DNA of 5,269 nucleotides, taken from positions 1 through 5,269 of the forward strand of contig JADDKG010000414.1 in NCBI GenBank assembly GCA_020253895.1. Direction: 5' to 3'. The DNA comes from Rubrobacter sp. GTDB taxonomy: Bacteria > Actinomycetota > Rubrobacteria > Rubrobacterales > Rubrobacteraceae. The position numbers were made by a program, and so were the translations under genes. Positions 1 to 4,957 of this stretch are shown piece by piece (the stretch's first letter is position 1; every line of letters starts with the position of its first letter). The notes beneath the pieces are model-generated. The model was not told where the DNA came from. It made no database searches and worked only from the letters and a program-made list of their open reading frames with translations.

Positions 1-1
1 C

Positions 2-157
2 CACCCGGTGCGCTACGACGAGAACGCACCCCCATTGCGTCGCGTACCCCCGGAGCTGGGTGAGCACACGGAGGAGATCCTAACCGAGCTGGGGTATGCA
101 CCCGAGGAGATAGAACGGTTAGAAGCCGAGGAGAAGATCCGCACGGCGGAAAAGTAG
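2..157 (+). CDS. CaiB/BaiF family CoA-transferase, C-terminal end (5' truncated by window)
   Basis: Only the last 51 codons are present, read in frame from base 2 to the TAG at 155-157. The peptide contains PPELGEHTEEILTELGY followed by an acidic helix (APEEIERLEAEEKI). This is the usual C-terminal signature of family III (CaiB/BaiF, formyl-CoA-transferase-like) CoA-transferases, which move CoA between acyl-CoA donors and free carboxylic acids in the cytoplasm through an aspartyl-CoA thioester. The catalytic Asp lies in the missing N-terminal part, so activity and substrate cannot be judged. The MaoC gene begins 15 bases after the stop, so the two are probably co-transcribed and may act on the same acyl-CoA. 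The family call is fairly secure from the tail motif; the substrate is unknown. Confidence 0.82.
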   Translation, partial: HPVRYDENAPPLRRVPPELGEHTEEILTELGYAPEEIERLEAEEKIRTAEK

Positions 158-172
158 AAAGGAGCGCTAGCT

Positions 173-616
173 GTGAGCACACGAGAGAGCGAGTCAGCGA
201 CCGAGGCCATAGGACTGGAGATCGGAGACTCCGTCTCGTTCAGCAAGACGGTCGGGGAGTCCGATGTGTACCTTTTCGCCGGCATCACGGGCGACCTCAG
301 TCCAAACCACGTCGATGAAGAGGCCATGAAGCGCACCCCCTACAAGAGGCGCATCGCTCACGGAGTGCTCTCTATAGGCTTCGCTTCGACGACATCGACG
401 CTCATGATCGCGAAGGCGAAGGCGACCGCCGTCTCGGCCGGGTACGACCGCATACGGTTCATAAAGCCGATCTTTATCGGCGACACCGTCACGGTCACCT
501 ACACCATCGCGGAGATCGATCAGGAGAGGCTCAGGACGAGGGCGAACATAGAGGTCAAGAACCAGCACGGAGAGTTGTGCACGGTGGCCCAACACATCCT
601 GAAGTTCATCGCATGA
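173..616 (+). CDS. MaoC-like (R)-specific enoyl-CoA hydratase / dehydratase
   Basis: A 147-residue single hot-dog domain protein, the usual size for PhaJ-type hydratases. These add water reversibly to a trans-2-enoyl-CoA to give an (R)-3-hydroxyacyl-CoA. The hydratase-2 motif is at residues 33-52 ([20 protein letters not shown]). Asp41 and His46 have the spacing of the catalytic pair Asp31/His36 of Aeromonas PhaJ; Ser43 stands where Asn is common. IAHG (61-64) and the [11 protein letters not shown] strand (96-106) are further family marks. The GTG start is chosen because AAAGGAG (158-164) sits 8 bases upstream and the next Met is at residue 53, inside the motif. The preceding CoA-transferase is 15 bases away and the FAH-type gene follows after 25 bases, so an operon is likely. 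It could equally be a dehydratase of a branched or dicarboxylic acyl-CoA; the true substrate is not visible. Confidence 0.87.
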   Translation: MSTRESESATEAIGLEIGDSVSFSKTVGESDVYLFAGITGDLSPNHVDEEAMKRTPYKRRIAHGVLSIGFASTTSTLMIAKAKATAVSAGYDRIRFIKPIFIGDTVTVTYTIAEIDQERLRTRANIEVKNQHGELCTVAQHILKFIA

Positions 617-641
617 GGACACGTCGAGGGGCTGGCATCTC

Positions 642-1451
642 ATGTACCTGACCCGCCACCAAACGTCCCGGGGCCCAAGGTGGGCCCTCGACGGTCGTTA
701 CCTGCCGACCAAGTTCTGCCTGGGGCTCCTCTTGCAGCTACCGGCGAGAGAGGCGCCGCGGCTACTAAAGAGCATCTCCGCCGGAGGAGCGGCGGAGGCT
801 CCACTTCTGCCGCCGGTGGAGCCGGCGCAGGAGGTGTGGGCCAGCGGGGTGACCTACGAGAGGAGTCGGGTGGCCCGCAAGGAGGAGTCCGGCGACGACC
901 TCTACGACAAGGTCTACGTCGCCGAACGACCTGAGCTATTCCTCAAGGCGGTGGGCTGGCGCGTGGTGGGAGAGGGACAGGCGGTTCGCGTCCGCGAGGA
1001 CAGCCGCTGGAACGTCCCCGAGCCGGAGCTTGTGCTGGTGGTCAACAGCCGGATGGAGATCGTGGGCTACACCGCCGGCAACGACGTCTCATCCAGGGAC
1101 ATAGAGGGCGAGAACGCGCTGTACCTGCCGCAGGCCAAGATCTACGACGGCTCCTGCGCCGTGGGACCGGGGATACTGCTGGGTGCGCCGGAAGCCATGC
1201 GCAACCTGGCCGTGAAGCTCATCATCGAGCGTGACGGGGCCACGGTGTTCGAGGAGGAGATCGGGATATCCAGGATGAAGCGCGGCCTGGAGGAGCTCGT
1301 CGCCTACCTGGGTAGGGAGCTCGAATTCCCCGAAGGGGTCTTCCTGATGACGGGCACCGGAATAGTGCCGGGCGACGACTTCACCCTCCGGCCGAAAGAC
1401 TTAGTGCATATTGCGGTGGGCGAGCTCGTCCTGAGTAACGCCGTCGCGTGA
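642..1451 (+). CDS. Fumarylacetoacetate-hydrolase-fold protein, probable 2-keto-3-deoxy-pentonate dehydratase (KdaD-like)
   Basis: A 269-residue protein of the FAH family. A short N-terminal part leads into the conserved core from [12 protein letters not shown] (65-76). The metal-binding triad is visible as Glu127 and Glu129 (VPEPELVLV) and Asp148 ([13 protein letters not shown]). The spacing 2 + 19 residues equals that recalled for Glu143/Glu145/Asp164 of Sulfolobus 2-keto-3-deoxy-D-arabinonate dehydratase. [15 protein letters not shown] (162-176), with Lys166, and [12 protein letters not shown] (236-247) are also typical of that group. Such enzymes remove water from 2-keto-3-deoxy-pentonates to give 2,5-dioxopentanoate, and the next gene encodes a matching aldehyde dehydrogenase. 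The ATG has GAGGGG (626-631) ten bases upstream. A diketo-acid hydrolase such as L-2,4-diketo-3-deoxyfuconate hydrolase is the main alternative, given the SDR downstream. Family is certain, reaction is inferred. Confidence 0.85.
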   Translation: MYLTRHQTSRGPRWALDGRYLPTKFCLGLLLQLPAREAPRLLKSISAGGAAEAPLLPPVEPAQEVWASGVTYERSRVARKEESGDDLYDKVYVAERPELFLKAVGWRVVGEGQAVRVREDSRWNVPEPELVLVVNSRMEIVGYTAGNDVSSRDIEGENALYLPQAKIYDGSCAVGPGILLGAPEAMRNLAVKLIIERDGATVFEEEIGISRMKRGLEELVAYLGRELEFPEGVFLMTGTGIVPGDDFTLRPKDLVHIAVGELVLSNAVA

Positions 1452-1459
1452 TGGCATGC

Positions 1460-1481
1460 TGATCGCGGTCGGCCGCGATCA
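1460..1481 (+). terminator. Perfect 9-bp intercistronic hairpin, possible attenuator or weak terminator
   Basis: TGATCGCGG (1460-1468) pairs perfectly with CCGCGATCA (1473-1481) across a TCGG tetraloop, starting 8 bases after the stop of the FAH-type gene. No run of T follows, so it is not a canonical intrinsic terminator. It could be a partial terminator, an mRNA processing or stability element, or a DNA operator. The structure is seen directly; its role is inferred. Confidence 0.45.
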
Positions 1482-1496
1482 CAGACCGCCTGCCGA

Positions 1497-1508
1497 CGCC
1501 GTACGGCG
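1497..1508. promoter_or_regulatory. 12-bp perfect palindrome, candidate regulator site
   Basis: CGCCGTACGGCG is self-complementary and lies 55 bases before the start of the aldehyde dehydrogenase gene and 15 bases after the hairpin. It is followed by a short AT-richer patch (1521-1540), unusual for this sequence. I could not find convincing -35 and -10 boxes, so a promoter here is possible but not shown. In a GC-rich genome a 12-bp GC palindrome can also arise by chance. Confidence 0.25.
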
Positions 1509-1562
1509 CGGGAATCGGTCGATTGGAAATATGACGAGAAGAGGGTTACAGCGGGAGGTTCA

Positions 1563-2933
1563 GTGACGTTTAAGAGCGTAGACCCACATGACCCCTCCGA
1601 CATTGTGGGCGAGTTCGAAGCCGCCGGTCCCGAGGGCGTGGACAGGGCCGTCTCGCGGGCGCGCGAGGCTTTCTCGGAGTGGCGGACGCAGCCGGCCTCC
1701 GTCCGTGGGGGCGCCCTCGCCGGCATCGCCGACGATCTCGCGGGTAGCACCGAGGAGGTGACGCGCCTCGTGGTGCGCGAGGTCGGCAAGCCGATCACCG
1801 AGGCCCGCGCCGAGGTATCGCGCGGGATTTCCATCCTTCGCTACTACGCCCAGATGGTCCTCGCGGCCGACGGTGAGACCTTCCCCGCCGCCCGGTCTGA
1901 GGACTGGCTCGTCGTCCGGCGCTACCCTTTGGGGGTGTGCGCCCTGCTCACGCCCTGGAACTTCCCGGTGGCCATCCCGCTGTGGAAGGCGGCCCCGGCC
2001 ATCGGCTACGGCAACGCGGTCGTGCTCAAGCCCGCTCCCGCCTCCACCGCCGTCGCCGAAGCGCTCGGAGGGATCTTGGCCAAGCACCTCCCGGAAGACG
2101 CCTTCCAGGTTGTGCCCGGCGACGCCGAGACCGGTGAGCCGCTCGTGAACCACCCCGACGTGGCCGCCGTGTCGTTTACGGGTTCCGCGAAAGTGGGCCA
2201 CATCGTGGCGCAACAAGCCGCTGGCAGGGGCGCCAAGGTCCAGTGTGAGATGGGGGGCCAGAACCCCTCATTGGTGCTGGCGGGCGCCGATCTGGACGCT
2301 GCCGCAAAGACGATAGCGTACGCCGCGATGGGCTACGCGGGCCAGAAGTGCACCGCTACGAGCCGTGTCATCGTCGAGAAGTCCGTCTACGAAGACCTGC
2401 GTGACCGGCTCGTCTCCGCCGTGGAGGGGATGGTGGTGATGGACCCCGAAGACGAGTCGTGCGAGGTGGGGCCGCTGATCGAAGACGGCGCCCGCGCCTC
2501 CGCGCTCGACACCCTGAAAAACGGTGGAGGGAGGACGCTGACCGGTGGTACGCCGCCGGACGGCGCCGACGGCTTCTACCTGGAGCCCACCCTGGTCGAG
2601 GTGGAGGGTCCAGACAACCCGCTCGCCAAGGAAGAGGTCTTCGCCCCGGTTACCGCACTCCTCAAGGCGGAGTCCGCAGAGGAGGCTGTCCGCCTGGCCA
2701 ACGACGTGCGTTATGGGCTCGTTGCCGCCGTTTTCACGAACGACCTCCGTAAGGCGATGACGTTCGCCGGGAACATCGAGGCGGGTCTCGTGCGGATCAA
2801 CGCCGCGACGTCGGGCGTCGACTACCACGTGCCTTTCGGGGGCACCAAGGAGTCTGGCCTGGGATCGAAGGAGCAGGGCCTCGCCGCCCGCGATTTCTAC
2901 ACGGAGACCAGGACGATCCTGATCTCGCCGTAG
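1563..2933 (+). CDS. Aldehyde dehydrogenase, probable 2-oxoglutarate-semialdehyde (2,5-dioxopentanoate) dehydrogenase
   Basis: A 456-residue NAD(P)-dependent aldehyde dehydrogenase with all core motifs: TPWNFP (130-135, oxyanion Asn133), KPAP with Lys156, FTGS (205-208), general base Glu229 in CEMGGQNP, nucleophile Cys263 in GQKCTATSR, EEVFAPV (357-363) and PFGGTKESG (424-432). The blocks PLGVCALLTPWNFPVAIPLW and QKCTATSRVIV recall Bacillus YcbD, a type III 2-oxoglutarate-semialdehyde dehydrogenase, which oxidises 2,5-dioxopentanoate to 2-oxoglutarate. This fits the KdaD-like gene just before it. The GTG start has GGGAGG (1553-1558) four bases upstream. The protein begins directly at the DPHDPSDIVGEF strand and lacks the 15-25 residues many family members have in front; no in-frame earlier start with a good ribosome site is present. 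The family is certain and the substrate likely but inferred; other semialdehydes or glycolaldehyde-type substrates remain possible. Confidence 0.9.
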   Translation: MTFKSVDPHDPSDIVGEFEAAGPEGVDRAVSRAREAFSEWRTQPASVRGGALAGIADDLAGSTEEVTRLVVREVGKPITEARAEVSRGISILRYYAQMVLAADGETFPAARSEDWLVVRRYPLGVCALLTPWNFPVAIPLWKAAPAIGYGNAVVLKPAPASTAVAEALGGILAKHLPEDAFQVVPGDAETGEPLVNHPDVAAVSFTGSAKVGHIVAQQAAGRGAKVQCEMGGQNPSLVLAGADLDAAAKTIAYAAMGYAGQKCTATSRVIVEKSVYEDLRDRLVSAVEGMVVMDPEDESCEVGPLIEDGARASALDTLKNGGGRTLTGGTPPDGADGFYLEPTLVEVEGPDNPLAKEEVFAPVTALLKAESAEEAVRLANDVRYGLVAAVFTNDLRKAMTFAGNIEAGLVRINAATSGVDYHVPFGGTKESGLGSKEQGLAARDFYTETRTILISP

Positions 2934-2966
2934 GGGCGACCGGGAAAGCATAAGGCCTGCGTCGCA

Positions 2967-2991
2967 CGTTCGCTCGGTACGGTCGAGAACG
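2967..2991 (+). repeat. Imperfect inverted repeat in the spacer before the SDR gene
   Basis: CGTT (2967-2970) and CTCG (2973-2976) pair with CGAG-AACG (2984-2991), with a two-base bulge (CG) on the left arm and a seven-base loop. It sits in the 83-base gap between the aldehyde dehydrogenase stop and the SDR start. There is no T run. It may be an operator or a small mRNA structure, or chance; nothing else is recognisable in this gap. Confidence 0.2.
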
Positions 2992-3006
2992 AATCTTCGG
3001 AGGTGT

Positions 3007-3015
3007 GGGGAGAGG
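3007..3015 (+). promoter_or_regulatory. Ribosome binding site deciding the SDR start
   Basis: GGGGAGAGG ends one base before the ATG at 3017, with its GGAG core (3009-3012) four bases away. A GTG at 3005 in the same frame would add four residues, but its only Shine-Dalgarno match, GGAGG at 2999-3003, is separated from it by a single base, which is too close. The ATG also gives the usual SDR opening MRRLEGKRAIVTG. Confidence 0.5.
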
Positions 3016-3016
3016 T

Positions 3017-3772
3017 ATGAGAAGGCTCGAAGGAAAACGCGCGATAGTCACCGGGGCGGGATCCGGGGTCGGACGTGCGAGCGCCATGAGGCTCGCCAAA
3101 GAGGGTGCCAGGGTGGTTGTCGCGGACCGGGATGAGGAGAGCGCGGAGCGCGTGGCGATGGAGATAGGCGGCCAAGCCGTTCATTATCGCGTGGACGTGA
3201 GCTCGGCGGAGGAAGTCGGGGCGCTCGTCCAGGATACGGTGCGCAGGTGGAATGGGCTAGACGTGATGGTCAACAACGCCGGCGTCGGCGTGGCCGCTAC
3301 CACCCCCGAGACCAGCGAGGGAGACTGGCGCCGGGTCATCGACGTCAACCTGAAAGGCACTTTCCTGGGGATGAAGTACGCCATCCCCGCCATACGGGAA
3401 TCCGGGGGCGGATCGATCGTCAACGTCTCCTCGACCGCGGCCCTGGTCGGCATACCGGACCGGGCCGCTTACTGCGCCGCCAAGGGCGGGATCCTGGCCC
3501 TGACGCGAGCGGCGGCCATAGATCACGCGAATGAAGGCGTGCGCATAAACTGCGTAGCACCGGGGACGGTAGACACACCCTGGATCGCCCGCATCACCGC
3601 CGGCTACGACGATCCCGAGGAGGCTCGCGCCAGGATGCAGGCTCGACAACCGCACGGCCGGTTCGTAACGCCCGATGAGATCGCGGCGATGATCGCCTAC
3701 CTCGCGTCCGACGAGTCAGCCTCGTGCGTCGGGGCATGCATGGTCGTGGACGGAGGGATGACGGCCCAATGA
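3017..3772 (+). CDS. Short-chain dehydrogenase/reductase (classical SDR)
   Basis: A 251-residue classical SDR, the standard length. The Rossmann glycine motif is TGAGSGVG (12-19). Asp37 at the end of the second strand (VVVADRD) indicates NAD(H) rather than NADP(H). Asp60 contacts adenine, NNAG is at 86-89, and the catalytic tetrad is Asn111, Ser139, Tyr152 and Lys156 (YCAAKGG). APGTVDTPW (181-189) is the usual post-catalytic loop and VDGGMTAQ closes the chain. The enzyme oxidises or reduces a secondary alcohol or keto group in the cytoplasm. In this context candidates are an aldose 1-dehydrogenase feeding the sugar-acid route or a 2-keto-3-deoxy-acid 4/5-dehydrogenase; sequence alone does not decide. 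The stop TGA overlaps an ATG (ATGA at 3769-3772). A GTG start at 3005 giving 255 residues is less likely. Confidence 0.9.
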   Translation: MRRLEGKRAIVTGAGSGVGRASAMRLAKEGARVVVADRDEESAERVAMEIGGQAVHYRVDVSSAEEVGALVQDTVRRWNGLDVMVNNAGVGVAATTPETSEGDWRRVIDVNLKGTFLGMKYAIPAIRESGGGSIVNVSSTAALVGIPDRAAYCAAKGGILALTRAAAIDHANEGVRINCVAPGTVDTPWIARITAGYDDPEEARARMQARQPHGRFVTPDEIAAMIAYLASDESASCVGACMVVDGGMTAQ

Positions 3773-3860
3773 GATGCGGCGAGATACTGCGCCTTAGACG
3801 AGCAGTACCGGGAAGATGAGCGGCGCAGGAAGACGGCGAGAGAGGAGGAAGCGCCTGTGA
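3769..3860 (+). other. Two end-to-end mini-ORFs linking SDR and DapA-type genes (possible translational coupling)
   Basis: The SDR stop overlaps an ATG (ATGA, 3769-3772) that opens a 16-codon frame ending in TGA at 3817-3819. That TGA overlaps a second ATG (3816-3818), which opens a 14-codon frame (MSGAGRRRERRKRL) ending in TGA at 3858-3860. This last TGA overlaps the GTG start of the DapA-type gene. The 84-base spacer is thus fully covered by overlapping stop/start pairs. The second peptide is basic simply because it reads through the purine-rich Shine-Dalgarno. The geometry is seen directly; any role in reinitiation is speculation, and the peptides themselves are probably meaningless. Confidence 0.2.
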
Positions 3861-4762
3861 GTAATTCCCTCGACGGCATCAACGTCGCACTTGTCACGCC
3901 CTTCGACGAGGAGGAGCGCGTCGATGAGGACGGTCTGGCTGCGCTGGTCGAAGATCAGATCGGGCACGGGATGCACGGTCTGGTCGTTAACGGTTCGACC
4001 GGCGAGTTCACATCGTTGACTTTCGAAGAGCGCCGGCGCAACGTAGAGGTCGTTAGGGAAGCGGCGGGAGGGCGCGTGCCGCTCATCGTCCACGTCGGGG
4101 CCATGACCACCCGAGAGGCCGTAGCCCATGCCGAGCATGCCGCTGACCAGGGCGCCATCTGCGTGATGCTCGTCAACCCGTGGTACGAAGCCCTCAACGA
4201 GCGAGAGATAGAGGAGCACCTGCGGGCCGTTGCTTCGGTCGGGCTGCCCGTGATGGTGTACAACAACCCGGGTGCGACGGGATGGTCGCTCGATACCGAC
4301 TTTATCGCCCAGTTGGCCGAGCGCGTCGACGGGTTCCGGTATCTGAAAGACACGACGGGCGATGCGGGGCGCCTGTTCCGCATCCAGGAGTTGTGTGGCG
4401 ACCGGCTCGAGTTGCTCAACGGCTTGGACACGTTGGCGTTCTTGGGTTTCTTGGCCGGTACGAGGGGAACGGTGTGGGGCGCTCCGAACGCCACCCCAGA
4501 AGCCTGCTTAAAGCTGTGGAGCCTAACCGTCGAACGGCCTGACCTTCCGGCGGCACGCGAGCTGTGGTCGGCTTTCTATCCGGTCAACCACTTTTTCGAG
4601 AGTGAAGGGTACATGGCTGCGGTCAAAGCCGGCGCTCAAATACGCGGTCTAAAGGTTGGGCCGACTCGCCGTCCCAACCTTCCTCTGCCCCCCGATCGTG
4701 TCCGCGTACTTGCTACGCTCATGGAGCGGCTCGATGCCGCGGTGGGCGCGGTACAAACCTGA
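3857..4762 (+). CDS. DapA/N-acetylneuraminate lyase superfamily aldolase or dehydratase, likely acting on a 2-keto-3-deoxy sugar acid
   Basis: A 301-residue (beta/alpha)8 class I aldolase of the DHDPS/NAL superfamily, at the normal length. Visible landmarks are the carboxylate-binding NGSTGEF (45-51, with Ser47-Thr48-Gly49-Glu50), catalytic Tyr135 in YNNPGATG, and the Schiff-base Lys164 in YLKDTTGD. True dihydrodipicolinate synthases carry an Arg a few residues after the Tyr (YNxPxRT) that holds the aspartate semialdehyde carboxylate. Here that place is Ala140, so lysine biosynthesis is unlikely. The neighbourhood suggests a 2-keto-3-deoxy-gluconate/pentonate aldolase or dehydratase that handles a pyruvate-derived Schiff base. 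The GTG start is set by AGAGGAGGAA (3841-3850), with GGAGG eight bases upstream. Cytoplasmic; no signal peptide. The superfamily is certain, the substrate is open. Confidence 0.9.
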   Translation: MSNSLDGINVALVTPFDEEERVDEDGLAALVEDQIGHGMHGLVVNGSTGEFTSLTFEERRRNVEVVREAAGGRVPLIVHVGAMTTREAVAHAEHAADQGAICVMLVNPWYEALNEREIEEHLRAVASVGLPVMVYNNPGATGWSLDTDFIAQLAERVDGFRYLKDTTGDAGRLFRIQELCGDRLELLNGLDTLAFLGFLAGTRGTVWGAPNATPEACLKLWSLTVERPDLPAARELWSAFYPVNHFFESEGYMAAVKAGAQIRGLKVGPTRRPNLPLPPDRVRVLATLMERLDAAVGAVQT

Positions 4763-4884
4763 GGTAGTTGATCACCTGAACCGCAAACCTGGACGGAATG
4801 CGCTGCTGGCTCGATGCCGTCGCCGAGGCTGCCAGCGTCTACAAGCTTGCCGGCTTCGACGACGATGCCTGGTGTTCGCCTCTT

Positions 4885-4901
4885 CACCGTAACCTACGGT
4901 G
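4885..4901. promoter_or_regulatory. Perfect inverted repeat upstream of uxuB, candidate operator
   Basis: CACCGTA (4885-4891) and TACGGTG (4895-4901) are exact reverse complements around a three-base centre (ACC). The site is 38 bases before the TTG and 56 bases before the ATG start candidates of the uxuB-like gene, a sensible place for a dimeric repressor of a sugar-acid operon. No promoter boxes were recognised nearby. As RNA it would form a 7-bp stem with a tight loop and no T run. Function is inferred. Confidence 0.3.
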
Positions 4902-4924
4902 TGGTTGCCCTGGGCCTAGACGAG

Positions 4925-4930
4925 AAGGAG
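4925..4930 (+). promoter_or_regulatory. Shine-Dalgarno before uxuB supporting an alternative TTG start at 4940
   Basis: AAGGAG lies nine bases upstream of an in-frame TTG at 4940, which would add six residues (LIAEDL) before the ATG at 4958. The ATG has its own weaker AGAGGA (4948-4953) four bases upstream. The 11-mer AAGGAGCGCTA around this site (4925-4935) is identical to the one before the MaoC gene (159-169), where it clearly serves a start 14 bases on. Both starts are possible. Confidence 0.35.
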
Positions 4931-4957
4931 CGCTAAGGTTTGATTGCAGAGGACCTC

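Larger units (their letters stand above)
4780..4936 (+). pseudogene. Decayed 3' remnant resembling uronate (glucuronate) isomerase UxaC
   Basis: The 177-base gap after the DapA-type gene holds no intact gene, but the frame from 4780 reads NLDG, then WLDAVAEA and ASVYKLAGFDDDA. This resembles, from memory, the C-terminal part of actinobacterial UxaC, where an ETAGFYN-type helix is followed by GFxDDTRAFxSIPARHD. At about 4869 this frame loses sense. A different frame then gives FASSP before a TAA, and the remaining frame gives GVVALGLDEKER before the TAA at 4934-4936, similar to the following LxARLV..G.LDE.EA segment. About 17 residues would be missing between the blocks. There is no start and no N-terminal part. 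UxaC would turn glucuronate into fructuronate, exactly the substrate of the next gene, which supports the reading. Identification rests on short matches and could be wrong. Confidence 0.45.

Noticed and set aside
194..643. Minus-strand 149-codon frame opposite the MaoC gene
   Set aside because: Shadow of the MaoC gene with no motif and no plausible ribosome site; the + strand protein is complete and conserved.
1460..1481. Calling the FAH-ALDH hairpin a firm Rho-independent terminator
   Set aside because: No T tract follows the stem (next bases are CAGACCGCC), so only a possible attenuator or structural role is recorded.
1560..2951. Long open frames on the minus strand opposite the aldehyde dehydrogenase gene (1560-2216 and 2268-2951)
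   Set aside because: They are mirror frames of a GC-rich coding sequence; their products are rich in Arg/Gly/His, show no family motif, and the + strand gene has complete catalytic motifs.
2931..3020. Open extension of the aldehyde dehydrogenase frame past its TAG up to the TGA at 3018-3020, suggesting readthrough
   Set aside because: The protein ends normally after the last family motif (TETRTILISP), and about 28 stop-free codons are unremarkable in GC-rich DNA; the extension has no recognisable domain.
3857..4762. Annotating the DapA-type gene as dihydrodipicolinate synthase of lysine synthesis
   Set aside because: The substrate-binding Arg after the catalytic Tyr is replaced by Ala, and the neighbours are sugar-acid genes, not lysine or peptidoglycan genes.
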